Both the position numbers and the translations under genes were made by a program. A stretch of 64,000 nt of DNA from Clavibacter sp. (lineage in GTDB: Bacteria > Actinomycetota > Actinomycetes > Nanopelagicales > Nanopelagicaceae), in assembly GCA_003569145.1 (NCBI GenBank), contig BGOH01000002.1, positions 1 to 64,000 on the forward strand. Reading direction: 5' to 3'. How positions within the stretch are numbered: the stretch's first letter is position 1; every line of letters begins with the position of its first letter. A model generated the notes under the pieces. The model ran no database searches. It had not been told where the DNA came from and saw only the letters and a program-made list of their open reading frames with translations. Shown here one piece after another: positions 21,042 through 32,913 of this stretch.

Positions 21042-22406
21042 ATGTCATTTTCAGTAAAGATGCCAGCTCTCGGTGAGAGCGTAACTGAGGGAACTGTAAC
21101 CCGTTGGCTAAAAGCCGAAGGTGATCAAGTTGCACTCGATGAACCGTTACTAGAGGTCTCAACCGATAAAGTCGATACTGAAATTCCATCACCTGCTGCC
21201 GGTAAATTAGAGAAGATTTTAATCCCAGTAGATAGCGTCGTTGCTGTCGGAACTGAACTTGCTCTAATCGGTGATGGCGCATCATCACCTAGTGCTCCAG
21301 TTGCAGCTGCTCCAGCGCCAACACCAGCGCCTGCACCAGTTGTGCAAGCACCGATTGTTCAGGCCCCCGTTGTGCAAGCACCTGTTGCTCCAGTGGTTGC
21401 AGTTGAAAAGCCAGTTCCTGCTCCGCCAAAGACTCCGCCGCCACTTCTTCCAAAACCTACAGCTGGATCTGTGCTTGATGATTCCTATGTAACTCCTATT
21501 GTTAGAAAACTTGCCAGTGAAAATGGCGTTGATCTCTCTCGAGTCAGTGGCACTGGAGTTGGCGGAAGAATCCGCAAGGAAGATGTTTTGGCAGCTGTAT
21601 CTCGCCCAACTCAAGTGGCTGCTTCAGCTGCAGCGCAAACTTTTTCTGCTCCAAGTGAAGTTCGCACCCAATCTGTTGCGGTATCCCCGCTTCGCGGCAC
21701 AACAGTAAGCATGTCAAGACTTAGAAAAGTTATCGCTGCAAGAATGCTTGAATCCCTCTCTGTTAGCGCCCAGCTAACAACAGTTATTGAAGTTGATATC
21801 ACCAAGATTGCACGTCTGCGTGAAAAAGCTAAAGCAACCTTTGAAGGTCGCGAAGGTGTGAAATTAACTTATCTGCCATTTTTTGCAGTGGCAGTATGTG
21901 AAGCACTTAAACAACATCCAGTTGTAAATGCTTCAGTAGAAGGCGATCAGATTACTTATCATGGAGCCGAACACCTAGGTATTGCAGTTGATACCGAGCG
22001 CGGTCTATTAGTCCCAGTGATTCGTGATGCTGGAGATCTAAATATGGGCGGCATTGCAAGAAGAATTGTTGATGTGGCTTCAAGAACTAGAGATAACAAG
22101 ATCTCGCCAGATGATTTAGGTGGCGGCACATTTACCATCACAAATACTGGATCCCGAGGAGCACTCTTTGATACTCCAATAATTAACCAGCCTCAGGTAG
22201 CAATCTTGGGAGTTGGCGCTGTTGTTAAGCGCCCAATGGTTGTTAAGGGAGAAGATGGCGGAGAGACAATCGCTATTCGCTCCATGGTCTATCTTGCACT
22301 TTCTTATGATCATCGAATTGTTGATGGCGCAGATGCTGCAAGATTCTTAACTACTCTTAAAGATCGGTTAGAAGAGGGTCGTTTCGAATCTGATCTAGGG
22401 CTGTAA
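21042..22406 (+). CDS. 2-oxoacid dehydrogenase E2 (dihydrolipoyl acyltransferase)
   Basis: Lipoyl domain [14 protein letters not shown], Pro/Ala-rich linker, catalytic [16 protein letters not shown]. Confidence 0.93.
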   Translation: MSFSVKMPALGESVTEGTVTRWLKAEGDQVALDEPLLEVSTDKVDTEIPSPAAGKLEKILIPVDSVVAVGTELALIGDGASSPSAPVAAAPAPTPAPAPVVQAPIVQAPVVQAPVAPVVAVEKPVPAPPKTPPPLLPKPTAGSVLDDSYVTPIVRKLASENGVDLSRVSGTGVGGRIRKEDVLAAVSRPTQVAASAAAQTFSAPSEVRTQSVAVSPLRGTTVSMSRLRKVIAARMLESLSVSAQLTTVIEVDITKIARLREKAKATFEGREGVKLTYLPFFAVAVCEALKQHPVVNASVEGDQITYHGAEHLGIAVDTERGLLVPVIRDAGDLNMGGIARRIVDVASRTRDNKISPDDLGGGTFTITNTGSRGALFDTPIINQPQVAILGVGAVVKRPMVVKGEDGGETIAIRSMVYLALSYDHRIVDGADAARFLTTLKDRLEEGRFESDLGL

Positions 22407-23297
22407 ATGTCCCTGCCACAGCGCATCGCCATCACTGGTGCTTCAGGTTTAATTGGCACGGCGCTTGTCGGCCATCTAAAGTCTGAAGGCCACACCGTTC
22501 AAAAACTTGTGAGACGAAAAGTCGTCTCCCCCGATGAAGTCTTTTGGGATCCTAGAAGTGGAGATATTGATTTAGCAGCCCTTGATGGTGTTGATGCAAT
22601 TATTCACCTTGCTGGCGCAAATGTTGGCGATAAGAGATGGACTAAGAAATATCGAGCAGAGATTTTAAATTCTCGACTCCTTGGCACAACAACAATTGCT
22701 AATGCTGTTTCAAATCTTAAGCCTGATGTATTTATCTCAGCGAGCGCGATTGGTTGGTATGGCGAAACTGGCAATAGAGCAGTGAGTGAATCTGATCGAC
22801 CTGGAGATGATTTTTTAGCAGCCGTTTGCAAGCAGTGGGAGGCAGCAGCCGACCTTGCCACAAACACTAGAGTTGTAAAGATTAGAACCGGACTAGTTTT
22901 AGATTCAACTGGTGGAGCGTTAGGAAAGATGCTCCCGCTCTTTAAGTTTGGCGTTGGCGGAAAGTTAGGTAGTGGAAAGCAATGGTGGTCCTGGATCACA
23001 CTTCATGATCTTGTTGAGGCAATCTGCTTTCTATTGGAGAAGCCAGTTAGTGGCGCAGTAAATCTCACCGCTCCAAATCCAGCAACGAATCAAGAATTTA
23101 CTTCAGCACTTGCAAGAGCGCTAAAGCGCCCTGCGCTAATTCCAGTTCCAGGGTTTGCTCTCAAAATCGCCCTGGGAGGATTTTCAAGTGAAGTTCTAGG
23201 CTCAAAGAAGGTTTTGCCAACTGCGCTTTTAGATGCTGGTTTTAATTTTGATTATCCGCACTTAGCTCCAGCGCTAAGTGCGCTACTTGCGGAGTAG
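22407..23297 (+). CDS. TIGR01777-type NAD(P)-binding epimerase/SDR protein
   Basis: ITGASGLIGTALVGHL, ISASAIGWYGETGN. Confidence 0.9.
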   Translation: MSLPQRIAITGASGLIGTALVGHLKSEGHTVQKLVRRKVVSPDEVFWDPRSGDIDLAALDGVDAIIHLAGANVGDKRWTKKYRAEILNSRLLGTTTIANAVSNLKPDVFISASAIGWYGETGNRAVSESDRPGDDFLAAVCKQWEAAADLATNTRVVKIRTGLVLDSTGGALGKMLPLFKFGVGGKLGSGKQWWSWITLHDLVEAICFLLEKPVSGAVNLTAPNPATNQEFTSALARALKRPALIPVPGFALKIALGGFSSEVLGSKKVLPTALLDAGFNFDYPHLAPALSALLAE

Positions 23298-23300
23298 GCC

Positions 23301-24314
23301 CTACCTAATACTTATTTGGCGGGCCTGATCAATAATTCTGGCAACGCTTAGTGATAACTCTCGACTTACTGGTAGCTCGCCGCCATATTCAATAGCAAGC
23401 CTTACCTCGTTATAAAAAGCAGGATAGAAACCAGCTTCTCCTCGATAAGAAAATGAGTCACTTCCCTTATAAATTTTTGCGCTACTTGTAATCTCATCGC
23501 CATCTATCCACTGGCCAGCTTGGGCTCTAAATCCCCTTCTTAAAATCTCCTCCTGCTTATCAAGTTCAGTAATTACCAAACTAGCTTTATCGCCATTAAG
23601 CCGAATCTTTGGCCCAGGGTTTCCGCTAATTGCGCTGGCTGAGAGATAAGAATCAACTCCGTTATCGTGCTTTAAAACCAGAAGCACATCATCATCACTT
23701 GCGCCGCGAACGCTTCTTACGCTTGAAAATACCAACTCCGCTGGGCCAAACCAATCAAGAGCAGTTGATACTAAATGGCTTTGCAGATCAAGTAGTAGCC
23801 CGCCACCAGCCTCAAAAGAGGTGTTCTCGCGCCAAGCTAGAGGATTAATCTCTGGTCTAAATCTTTCAAATCTTGACTCGAGACGAAAAATATTTCCAAT
23901 TTCTCCCTGCTCGATTATTTTCTTTATGGTTAAGGAATCAGAGTCCCAGAGTCGATTGAAAAATACCGTTAAGAGCACACCGCTTTGCTCAGCTGCATCA
24001 TAAAGTCCCAGAGTCTCGTAGTAATCCCGTCCCATAGGTTTATCTACAACTGTATTGATTCCAGCTCTAATTGACGCGAGTGCGTGCTCGCTGTGAAATT
24101 CATTTGGTGATGCCACAACAATCAAATCTAGATCTTCTGCAACTAGCTCATCAATTGAATTAACTATCACAGCATTTGGAAAGTCTTGATGGGCAGCAGC
24201 TTTTTTCTCAAGCGATCTCGCACATATGGCTGTTACATGAAATCCAGCAGAAAGAAGTGTTGGGCCATGGAAATAGCGACCAGCTAATCCATAGCCAATT
24301 ATTCCTGCCTTCAT
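23301..24314 (-). CDS. Gfo/Idh/MocA family oxidoreductase
   Basis: GIIGYGLAGRYFHGP, VDKPMGRD. Confidence 0.9.
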   Translation of the reverse strand: MKAGIIGYGLAGRYFHGPTLLSAGFHVTAICARSLEKKAAAHQDFPNAVIVNSIDELVAEDLDLIVVASPNEFHSEHALASIRAGINTVVDKPMGRDYYETLGLYDAAEQSGVLLTVFFNRLWDSDSLTIKKIIEQGEIGNIFRLESRFERFRPEINPLAWRENTSFEAGGGLLLDLQSHLVSTALDWFGPAELVFSSVRSVRGASDDDVLLVLKHDNGVDSYLSASAISGNPGPKIRLNGDKASLVITELDKQEEILRRGFRAQAGQWIDGDEITSSAKIYKGSDSFSYRGEAGFYPAFYNEVRLAIEYGGELPVSRELSLSVARIIDQARQISIR

Positions 24315-24325
24315 TTAGCGAGAGA

Positions 24326-26515
24326 TTAGTTCTCTTGATGTTGAAGCTTTGATGGCCACCAGATCTTTGGTCCAATTACTCGCACCAAAGCTGGAACCAA
24401 AAGTGAGCGAACAATTATGGTGTCTAGAAGCACCCCAAATGCGACAGCAAATCCCAGCTCTGCTAAGAAGACCAGCGGCAAGATTCCAAGAACTCCAAAG
24501 GTTGCTGCAAGAACTATTCCAGCAGAGGTAATAACCCCACCAGTAACAGTTAAGCCTTTAATGATTCCAGCTCGGGTTCCGATTTTTAGCGACTCTTCTC
24601 GAACTCTAGTCATTAAGAAGATGTTGTAATCAATGCCAAGTGCAACTAGGAATATGAAGGCAAAGAGCGGGAAGGCTGCATCAGTTCCGGCAAATCCAAA
24701 GACATGATCAAAGACCAGGGCGCAGACTCCAAGAGTTGCAGCAAAGGAGAGAACTACAGTTCCCAATAAGAGCGCCGCTGCCAGAATACTTCTAAGCAAG
24801 AAGCCAAGGATCACAGCAATTAAAAGAAGCACAATTGGGATAATGACTCGATTATCTCTACGTGATGATTGATCGACGTCATAGCCAATTGCGCTCTGTC
24901 CACCTACCAAGATATTGGGATTAACTTGCTTAGCAGCTTGGCGAATTAATGGAATGCTCTCTTTGCCTTCAGCAGAATCTGGAGCAACTTTTAAGGTGGC
25001 ATAGAGCACTACTTTTCCATCAACTACTTTAAGTTGCGAAGTTGGCCGCTGTGTAACTGGATCTACATTTGTTAGCGGCACTACAGATGCAACGTTTGAA
25101 ACCCGTCCAATTGCTGCTGCAGCCGATGCAATATCTGCTTGATCAACAACAATTTCAACTGGAGTTCCCTCACCACTTGGGAAATGCTCTCCTAGCTTTT
25201 CTAGTCCAATAACTGAATCAGTTCGAGTAGTAAAGGCTTCACTCTGTGAGAGTCCATCAGATTTCAATGTGGTAGAAAATCCAGCAAAGATAAGCAGCGC
25301 AAGTGCTGTGCTAATCCAAACAGCCTTTGGGCGACGATCAACCAAACTTCCAACTTTGGACCATATTCCCGAGAGTTTCTCATCAACATCACCAAAGCGT
25401 GGAATCTTTGGCCAGAAAATCCAGCGACCAAAGACAATTAATAAAGCTGGAAGCAGAGTTAAAACCGCAAGCATTGAAGATGCGATACCAATTGATCCAA
25501 CAGGGCCAAGGCCGCGATTACTTGAAAGATCACTAAGTAGCAGAACCATAAGCCCGGCAATAACAGTTGATCCTGAAGCGATAATTGGCTCTACCACTCC
25601 GCGCAGCGCAATTTTCATCGCTTCAAATCTAGATTGATGTTGGTGGAGCTCTTCGCGATAACGGGCAATTAATAACAGCGCATAGTCAGTGGCAGCTCCC
25701 AGAACCAAAACATCAAGAATTCCTTGGGTCTGGCCATTTAGATCAATAATGTCTTCTCTTGCCAAGTAATACACAATCATGGTGGCAATCCCCAGCGCGC
25801 TTGCTGCGGTAAACAACGGCAATATCCAGAGCACTGGAGAGCGATAAACCACAATAAGAATAATCGCCACAACTATCAGAGTTGTCTGCAATAGCCTGGT
25901 ATCGATTGAACCAAAAGCTTCAAATAGATCTGCAAATAACCCGGCAGGACCCGTTACATGGGTAGTAATTCCTGCGGAAGTGAACTCTTTCTCCATATCT
26001 TCTCTAATGAATTCGATAATCTTTGGAAAGATTGGCTCTCCATCAATATTGGCATCAGCAACTGCGAAATCAAGTTGTGCATTTATCAAGATTGCCTTGC
26101 CATCTGCAGATGGAATTGGAGTAAGCGGAACTCCCCTGGCAAAGTAGGTACTCAATGGCTTTCCAGTAGCAGGAAGGGTTTTACTTAGCAGCGTAGCTGA
26201 ATACTTATTCACCCTCTCAAAGGCTTGGGCATTGGTAGCAGGGTTTAAATCTCCAAGTAATAAGAGCAGTGCTGGAAATAGTTGATCATCCTGGGATGAG
26301 AACTTAACCAATACTTCACCAGCGATAGTTGATTCAGCGCTATCGGGCAAGAAAGCAGAGTTGTCATTTTCTTGGACTGTAGAAATCTTGGAGAAAGCTC
26401 CCCCAGCAAAGCCGCCAATTGATAGCCAGACTAAAATTGAGACGATCGCTATCCATAACGCCTTGCGACCCTTTACGCCAGATTTCTTCTTCTCGCTTGA
26501 TACTTCCTGACTCAC
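24326..26515 (-). CDS. MMPL family RND transporter
   Basis: GAATDYALLLIARYREEL, GIDYNIFLMTRVREE. Confidence 0.93.
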   Translation of the reverse strand: MSQEVSSEKKKSGVKGRKALWIAIVSILVWLSIGGFAGGAFSKISTVQENDNSAFLPDSAESTIAGEVLVKFSSQDDQLFPALLLLLGDLNPATNAQAFERVNKYSATLLSKTLPATGKPLSTYFARGVPLTPIPSADGKAILINAQLDFAVADANIDGEPIFPKIIEFIREDMEKEFTSAGITTHVTGPAGLFADLFEAFGSIDTRLLQTTLIVVAIILIVVYRSPVLWILPLFTAASALGIATMIVYYLAREDIIDLNGQTQGILDVLVLGAATDYALLLIARYREELHQHQSRFEAMKIALRGVVEPIIASGSTVIAGLMVLLLSDLSSNRGLGPVGSIGIASSMLAVLTLLPALLIVFGRWIFWPKIPRFGDVDEKLSGIWSKVGSLVDRRPKAVWISTALALLIFAGFSTTLKSDGLSQSEAFTTRTDSVIGLEKLGEHFPSGEGTPVEIVVDQADIASAAAAIGRVSNVASVVPLTNVDPVTQRPTSQLKVVDGKVVLYATLKVAPDSAEGKESIPLIRQAAKQVNPNILVGGQSAIGYDVDQSSRRDNRVIIPIVLLLIAVILGFLLRSILAAALLLGTVVLSFAATLGVCALVFDHVFGFAGTDAAFPLFAFIFLVALGIDYNIFLMTRVREESLKIGTRAGIIKGLTVTGGVITSAGIVLAATFGVLGILPLVFLAELGFAVAFGVLLDTIIVRSLLVPALVRVIGPKIWWPSKLQHQEN

Positions 26516-26652
26516 AGCATCTCCTTGTAATCTCGCGCCTCGATAGTTTTGGGGTGATTTTGGCTACTGCCCACCCATAATCCTTTAGCCTTAGGAGCAT
26601 AATTCTACCGCTCATTGCGCCAAGAACTGCTCTCTAAAGTTAGGCTCTACCT

Positions 26653-27321
26653 GTGATTTCACAAGCCCTGGCAAGCACGAGAGAAGAAGCCTCGATTATC
26701 AATTGCCAGAGCCTTGGATTAATTGATTATGAAGAGGCGCTAGCAATTCAGCGTCAACTTCACCAAGAGGTTGTAGATCAGATAAGTGCTAGCTCACTTC
26801 TTTTGCTACAACATCCACCGGTATTTACTGCCGGGCGGAGAACGCTAGATAGTGAGCGCCCAATTGATGGTTCAAAAGTTATCGATGTTGATAGAGGCGG
26901 AAAAATCACATTCCATGGCCCAGGACAAATTGTGGGATATCCGATTGTTAAATTAAAAAAGCCAAATGATGTTGTCGGATTTGTTAGACAGCTGGAGAAA
27001 GCTTTGATTCAAATATGTCAGGATTTCAACATTGAAGGGCAGACATATTGCGAGCGATCTGGCGTTTGGGTTCGCGATGAGAGAGGCGATCGAAAGATTG
27101 CAGCCATTGGAATCAGAGTTGCAAAGGGCGTAACGATGCATGGCTTTGCGCTAAATGTTAACCCCGACCTTAGCTACTTTGACCGGATTATCCCCTGCGG
27201 AATTGCTGATGCGCAGGTCACTTCAATGGAGAAAGAATTGAATCGAAGTATTTCACTTGAGCAAGTTCAAGAAGTCGTAGAGGCGCGAATGAAACAATCA
27301 CTTAGTCAGGTGAGTCAATAA
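26653..27321 (+). CDS. lipB: lipoyl(octanoyl) transferase
   Basis: [38 protein letters not shown]. Confidence 0.96.
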   Translation: MISQALASTREEASIINCQSLGLIDYEEALAIQRQLHQEVVDQISASSLLLLQHPPVFTAGRRTLDSERPIDGSKVIDVDRGGKITFHGPGQIVGYPIVKLKKPNDVVGFVRQLEKALIQICQDFNIEGQTYCERSGVWVRDERGDRKIAAIGIRVAKGVTMHGFALNVNPDLSYFDRIIPCGIADAQVTSMEKELNRSISLEQVQEVVEARMKQSLSQVSQ

Positions 27322-28256
27322 TGCTTGCCCCTGATGGACGTAAGTTACTAAGAATTGAGGCGCGCAATGCTGAAACCCCCATTGAACGAAAGCCAGAGTG
27401 GATTAAGACAAAGGCAAAAATGGGACCGCAGTACAGCGCACTTCGCTCACTTGTTGCTAAAGAAGGTTTGCATACTGTCTGCCAAGAGGCGGCTTGTCCT
27501 AACATCTATGAATGCTGGGAAGATAAAGAAGCCACATTTTTAATCGGTGGCAGCGCCTGCACAAGAAGGTGCGATTTCTGCAATATCGATACCGGAAAAC
27601 CTGAAGCCCTCGATAGAGATGAACCGAGAAGAGTTGCCGAGTCGGTAGCAACGATGGGACTTAAATATGCCACTGTTACCGGTGTTGCAAGAGATGATCT
27701 AGAGGATGAAGGAGCCTGGCTATATAGCGAAACTATTCGCCAGATTCACCAGGTAGTTCCTGGGTGCCTGGTTGAAATGCTGGCCCCTGACTTTTCAGCA
27801 AAGCCTGATCTTTTAAGTGAAGTTTTTGAAAGTAGGCCTGAGGTATTTGCCCATAACCTTGAGACTGTTCCGAGAATATTTAAAAGAATTAGACCTGCAT
27901 TTAATTACGAGAGATCTTTGAGCGTTATTACCCAGGCAAGAGATTTTGGCCTGATTACCAAGTCAAATCTAATTCTTGGTATGGGAGAGCAGCGAAGTGA
28001 GGTATCGCAAGCACTCCTTGATTTAAGAAGCGCAGGTTGTGAGTTAATAACTATCACTCAATATCTAAGACCTTCTAATTTGCATCACCCTGTTGAAAGA
28101 TGGGTTAAGCCGCAGGAATTTGTTGAATTAGCAAAAGAGGCAGAGGAGTTAGGTTTTCTTGGAGTGATGAGCGGGCCACTTGTTAGATCAAGTTATCGAG
28201 CAGGAAGGTTATATAAGCAAGCCATCGCTGCCCGTCAAGGGATTTCAAATGGCTGA
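27321..28256 (+). CDS. lipA: lipoyl synthase
   Basis: [39 protein letters not shown]. Confidence 0.97.
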   Translation: MLAPDGRKLLRIEARNAETPIERKPEWIKTKAKMGPQYSALRSLVAKEGLHTVCQEAACPNIYECWEDKEATFLIGGSACTRRCDFCNIDTGKPEALDRDEPRRVAESVATMGLKYATVTGVARDDLEDEGAWLYSETIRQIHQVVPGCLVEMLAPDFSAKPDLLSEVFESRPEVFAHNLETVPRIFKRIRPAFNYERSLSVITQARDFGLITKSNLILGMGEQRSEVSQALLDLRSAGCELITITQYLRPSNLHHPVERWVKPQEFVELAKEAEELGFLGVMSGPLVRSSYRAGRLYKQAIAARQGISNG

Positions 28257-28980
28257 TCTGGTCTATCCCCCAGTTATAAAACTAGTTCGTGCGTTTTGGA
28301 AGTATCTTGATCTTCGATTCACTTTTTACGGACAGAGTCATATTCCAAATAAGGGTCCAGCAATTCTTGCTATGAATCATGTTGGCTATCTTGATTTTGC
28401 CCTAGCTGGAACAGCCTTTCTTCCCACCTCTCGCTTAGTTAGATTTATGGCAAAGAAAGAAATCTTTGATCATCCAATAGCCGGCCTGCTAATGCGCGGT
28501 ATGAAACATATCAGCGTTGATCGCAATAATGGCGCCCCCTCTTTTCTTTCAGCTCTTAAGGCCCTTGATAAAGGTGAGATCGTTGGCGTTTTTCCGGAAG
28601 CAACAATTTCTCAAAGCTTTGAGCTTAAAGATATGAAGAGCGGCGTTATTCGCCTAGCTATGGAATCTGGCGCTCCAATCCTTCCGATGGTGATCTGGGG
28701 CTCGCAGCGAGTGTGGAGCAAGAAGATGCCGAAGAACTTATCTCGAAGCAGTATCCCTATCTTTATTGCCATTGGGCCACTTCGATATATCAAGAAAGGC
28801 TCTGATATCGATAGAGAGCTCGCCGCTCTTAAAGAAGCGATGGCTCAATTACTAAATCAAGTTCAGAGTGATTATCCTGACTCCCATGAGGGCGCTAGAT
28901 GGGCGCCAGCAAGGCTCGGTGGAAGCGCTCCAAGCCCTGCAGAACTTGAAGATATGCGAAGAAATAAAAAGGAGAGTTGA
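28249..28980 (+). CDS. lysophospholipid acyltransferase family protein
   Basis: [14 protein letters not shown] (NHxxxxD-type), FPEATIS; ATG at 28249 overlaps lipA stop. Confidence 0.88.
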   Translation: MADLVYPPVIKLVRAFWKYLDLRFTFYGQSHIPNKGPAILAMNHVGYLDFALAGTAFLPTSRLVRFMAKKEIFDHPIAGLLMRGMKHISVDRNNGAPSFLSALKALDKGEIVGVFPEATISQSFELKDMKSGVIRLAMESGAPILPMVIWGSQRVWSKKMPKNLSRSSIPIFIAIGPLRYIKKGSDIDRELAALKEAMAQLLNQVQSDYPDSHEGARWAPARLGGSAPSPAELEDMRRNKKES

Positions 28981-28983
28981 GAG

Positions 28984-29667
28984 ATGTTTGGTAGAAAGAA
29001 GAAGGATCCCAACGCTCCTAAGAAAGTTAGATTCAAAACGATTCGCGATGCTTACTCCCTTGCTCGCAAGCATTACAAGTTTGTATTTCTCCGCTGCCTC
29101 GCTGTCTTCACACCTATTTGGGGTGCTGGAATTGGAATTGGAGCCTTCTTTAACCGACCAGGTTATGCAGCTTTTCTAACCTTTCCACTAGCTTTTCTTG
29201 GCGCTTTCTTTTACTTCACGCGACTTGCAGGAAATGCTGCCTATGCATCAATTGAGGGACAGCCTGGCGCTGGAGCCAGTGTTTTAATGTCAATTCGAAA
29301 AGGCTGGACCATTACTCCAGCAGTAAATGTTAATAAGAACCAAGATATGGTTCATCGCGCAGTTGGTAAAGCTGGAGTAGTGCTAGTTGGCGAAGGTGGC
29401 CATGCTCTTAGGTCCCTACTTACAGATGAGAGGCGCAAGATGGAGCGCTTTGCCCCTGGTGTTCCAATCCATGAAATAGTAATTGGAAATGAAAAAGATC
29501 AAGTCTCGGTTAGAAAACTACAGAAGAGAATGAAAAAGTTTCCTAAGAAACTCTCAACAGTTCAGGTGCGAGAGCTGCGAGCAAGGCTTAAATCAGTTGG
29601 CGGACTTAATATTCCGCTTCCAAAAGGTCCCATGCCTAAGAACATGAGGATGCCTAAGCCTCGTTAA
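28984..29667 (+). CDS. DUF4191 family membrane protein
   Basis: Two TM helices, GKAGVVLVGEG..., position between lipA and glnA as in other actinobacteria. Confidence 0.75.
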   Translation: MFGRKKKDPNAPKKVRFKTIRDAYSLARKHYKFVFLRCLAVFTPIWGAGIGIGAFFNRPGYAAFLTFPLAFLGAFFYFTRLAGNAAYASIEGQPGAGASVLMSIRKGWTITPAVNVNKNQDMVHRAVGKAGVVLVGEGGHALRSLLTDERRKMERFAPGVPIHEIVIGNEKDQVSVRKLQKRMKKFPKKLSTVQVRELRARLKSVGGLNIPLPKGPMPKNMRMPKPR

Positions 29668-30035
29668 GCTCGTTTCTTTCTAACTCTCATCACAACAGAG
29701 TTAGCAGCTCGATCATGTAGTCCCCTGCCATCTTTATCAGTAACAACGGCTGGAATAACAAGTGCTATGAGGATTGTGCGAAGCAGAATTGGCCCAGGGC
29801 GAAGAAATAGATTATCTGGCCAACTCAAAACTCTTAAGCCCATAACTCTCTGCCCTGCAGATGCCCCGCCAAGTGATGTAAGTAGGGAAACCTCTAAGAC
29901 AAATACTCCAAGGCGAAATAGCGATGGGCCAAGCGCGCTTGCTTGCAAGGGATAAACCAGGGCCGCAGTAAATGATGCAATGGCCCAATCAATGCTTAGC
30001 GCCAGCACTCGCCGGCCAAGTCCTGCCCGTTCCAT
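29664..30035 (-). CDS. RDD family membrane protein
   Basis: LGRRVLALSIDWAIASF...ASAGQRVMGLRVL...DKDGRGLHDRAANSVV. Confidence 0.88.
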   Translation of the reverse strand: MERAGLGRRVLALSIDWAIASFTAALVYPLQASALGPSLFRLGVFVLEVSLLTSLGGASAGQRVMGLRVLSWPDNLFLRPGPILLRTILIALVIPAVVTDKDGRGLHDRAANSVVMRVRKKRA

Positions 30036-30077
30036 AGGCTCAACCTAACTAAAAAAGCTCCCTTAGGCCCGTTTTAT

Positions 30078-30115
30078 GAAACATAGCCGTAACCCACCGG
30101 TTATGGATATTTCAC
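30078..30115 (+). promoter_or_regulatory. GlnR-like tandem boxes / long imperfect dyad upstream of glnA
   Basis: GAAAC-n6-GTAAC-n6-GTTAT-n6-TTCAC with strict 11-bp phasing. Confidence 0.55.
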
Positions 30116-30191
30116 CGCCCTAGCCTAGGTTTGGGCCATTGCTAGAGAGCTCAACGTGGAGCTAAAGATGAAGAAAAACCTCAGGAGAGAA

Positions 30192-31622
30192 ATGTTTAAA
30201 AATTCTGCAGAAGTTTTAAATTACATAAAGAAAGAAAATGTCGCACTCGTTGATGTCCGCTTCACCGATCTGCCTGGTATGCAGCATCACTTCAACGTTC
30301 CCGTCTCGCAATTTACTGAAGATGTCTTTAAAGATGGTCTGATGTTTGATGGTTCCTCAATTAGAGGTTTCCAATCAATTCATGAATCAGATATGAAACT
30401 TCTTCCAGCACCAGAGACAGCATTTATTGATCCATTTAGAACTGAAAAAACTCTAGTTCTTCATTTCTCAGTCGTAAATCCTGATGACAATTCACCGTAT
30501 AGCAGAGACCCACGCCAGATCGTTAATAAGGCTGTGGAATATATGAGATCTACTGGAATTGCAGATACCGCATACTTTGCTCCTGAGGCTGAGTTCTATG
30601 TATTTGATCGCGTTAAATTCCAAACACGTATGAATACCGGCTTCTATGAAGTTGATTCATATGAAGGAGCTTGGAATACCGGAATTGATGATGATCCAGA
30701 TGGCACACCAAATCGTGGCTATCGCACCAGAATTAAAGGCGGGTATTTCCCAGTCTCTCCAACAGATCAATTTGCTGATCTGCGCGATCAGATGGTTATG
30801 AATCTTGCCAAAGTTGGTCTTGATGTAGAGCGCGCGCACCATGAAGTTGGAACTGCAGGTCAGATGGAGATCAACTATCGCTTCAATGACATCCTTCATG
30901 CCGGAGATGATCTAATGAAGTTTAAATACATCATTAAGAACACTGCTTGGGCCGCTGGAAAGACTGTGACCTTTATGCCAAAGCCACTCTTTGGTGATAA
31001 TGGTTCTGGAATGCATGTTCACCAATCACTTTGGAAAGATGGCAAACCACTTATGTGGGGCGATGGTTATGCAAATCTTTCTGATACTGCGCGCTGGTAT
31101 ATCGGAGGTCTTCTAAAGCATGCACCTTCACTGCTTGCATTTACCAACCCAACAGTGAACTCTTATAAGCGACTCGTTCCAGGATATGAAGCTCCAGTAA
31201 ATCTTGTTTACTCAGCTCGTAACCGCTCAGCCTGTATCCGTATCCCAATTACCGGATCTAGCCCGAAGGCAAAGCGCATAGAGTTCCGTTGCCCAGATCC
31301 ATCATCAAATCCATATCTTGCATTTGCTGCGATCTTGATGGCCGGTCTTGATGGAATCACAAACAAGATTGAGCCACCAAAGCCAGTTGATAAAGATCTC
31401 TACGAATTAGAGGGAGCCGAAGCTAAGGCAATTGCTCAAGTACCTGGCTCGCTAGATGCTGTTATCGATAACCTTGAACGAGATAACGACTTCTTAACTC
31501 GCGGCGGTGTCTTTACTAAAGACTTGATCGATACCTGGATTGATTGGAAGCGTAAGTCAGAAATTGATTATGTTCGCTTGCGTCCACATCCAGCAGAGTT
31601 TGAACTCTATTACGATATCTAA
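30192..31622 (+). CDS. glnA: glutamine synthetase type I
   Basis: [34 protein letters not shown] at 30192 preceded by AGGAGAG; ORF track starts 12 codons earlier. Confidence 0.97.
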   Translation: MFKNSAEVLNYIKKENVALVDVRFTDLPGMQHHFNVPVSQFTEDVFKDGLMFDGSSIRGFQSIHESDMKLLPAPETAFIDPFRTEKTLVLHFSVVNPDDNSPYSRDPRQIVNKAVEYMRSTGIADTAYFAPEAEFYVFDRVKFQTRMNTGFYEVDSYEGAWNTGIDDDPDGTPNRGYRTRIKGGYFPVSPTDQFADLRDQMVMNLAKVGLDVERAHHEVGTAGQMEINYRFNDILHAGDDLMKFKYIIKNTAWAAGKTVTFMPKPLFGDNGSGMHVHQSLWKDGKPLMWGDGYANLSDTARWYIGGLLKHAPSLLAFTNPTVNSYKRLVPGYEAPVNLVYSARNRSACIRIPITGSSPKAKRIEFRCPDPSSNPYLAFAAILMAGLDGITNKIEPPKPVDKDLYELEGAEAKAIAQVPGSLDAVIDNLERDNDFLTRGGVFTKDLIDTWIDWKRKSEIDYVRLRPHPAEFELYYDI

Positions 31623-31636
31623 ACTCAAGAGTTAGA

Positions 31637-31667
31637 AGAGAGGGTCTGCTTAGGCAGGCCCTCTTTT
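31637..31667 (+). terminator. intrinsic terminator of glnA
   Basis: AGAGGGTCTGC-TTAG-GCAGGCCCTCT followed by TTTTTT. Confidence 0.9.
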
Positions 31668-32884
31668 TTATTCTAAGTTCTTCAATCTCTGCAGAAGTGT
31701 TGGATGAGTGTAATTGAATGCCACATAAGCCGGATGGGGCGAGAGATTTGCAAGGCTATCGGTGGAGATTTTGCTCAAAGCACTTCGCATAGGTTCAACT
31801 TTATAAGTCTGCTTAGCAAAGGTATCGGCCTCATACTCGTTATGACGAGACCAGGTGTTATTTATTAAACCTAGGAAAATACTAAGTGGAGTAAAGAGAA
31901 TGAAGAATGCTAGCGCTGAGAGATGAAAGCTACTCTCACTTGCCCCTAGTGCGGTTGAGAGCTCAGGATAGCCAAGTAGAAATCCAAGGAGAGCAAAGGT
32001 TGCAAAGGTTTGGATGTTGCTAAAGATAAACATTGAGAGAGTATGTTTCTTCTTGTAGTGACCAATTTCATGAGCTAAAACTGCAATGATCTCTGTAGTG
32101 CTCAGTTTCTCAATCAAGGTATCAAATAAGACAATGGTCTTACTTGAGCCAAGGCCACTAAAAAAGCATTGGCCTTCGACGATCTCTTCGAGCCATCCAT
32201 TACAAATAGGCGACCCAAGTTATAGCCTTGCGAAGCGCAATACTTTTCAATTCCTTGCTTTAGTGGTCCATCCTTTATTGGCTCTAATTTATTAAAAAGC
32301 GGCAGGATTAATGTTGTTCCAAACATAAACATAAGTAGCGAGAAAACTGCTAGAAGCGCCCAAGCAAGAATCCAGAAATTTCCACCAAGCTGTTGGTAGA
32401 ACCAGAGAACTGCTGTTAGCAAGCTGCCCCCTATTAAGGTTGCAAGAGCTGCGCCTTTGATAGTGTCTGTGAAAAAGACCTTTGGGGTAGTTTTATTAAA
32501 CCCATATTTCTCCTCAATTTTAAAAGTTCCATAAAGAGTAAATGGCAGGTTTAACAGATAGGAGATAACACTGAGTGAGGCGATAAAGAGAAGGGATACC
32601 AAAATCTGGTTATCGACGATGCCTCTAGCCCAATTATCAAGCGATGCAAACCAGCCATAGCTCAGAGCAAAGATGAGAATCAAAGTTGAGATAGTTGAAG
32701 ATATAAAGCCAAAACGGGTCTTCTCTGCGCTGTAACTAATTGACCTCTCCCGCTCCTTGGCATCATAGAGATGGGCAATCTTGGGATCTAAGGCATTTCT
32801 TGCAGTGGATAGGTTTAAGTTATCCAGGATTGATTCGATTATGTAAGCGGCAAGGACTATTACTACTAAGGCAGTTAAAAGCAT
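31668..32884 (-). CDS. M48 family metallopeptidase (CAAX prenyl protease-like), frameshift in A6/T6 tract near 32160
   Basis: VLAHEIGHYKKKHT; second frame supplies N-terminal TM region. Confidence 0.9.
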
Positions 32885-32913
32885 TTTCTTAGGGTAGCCG
32901 ATAGGCTGACCCT

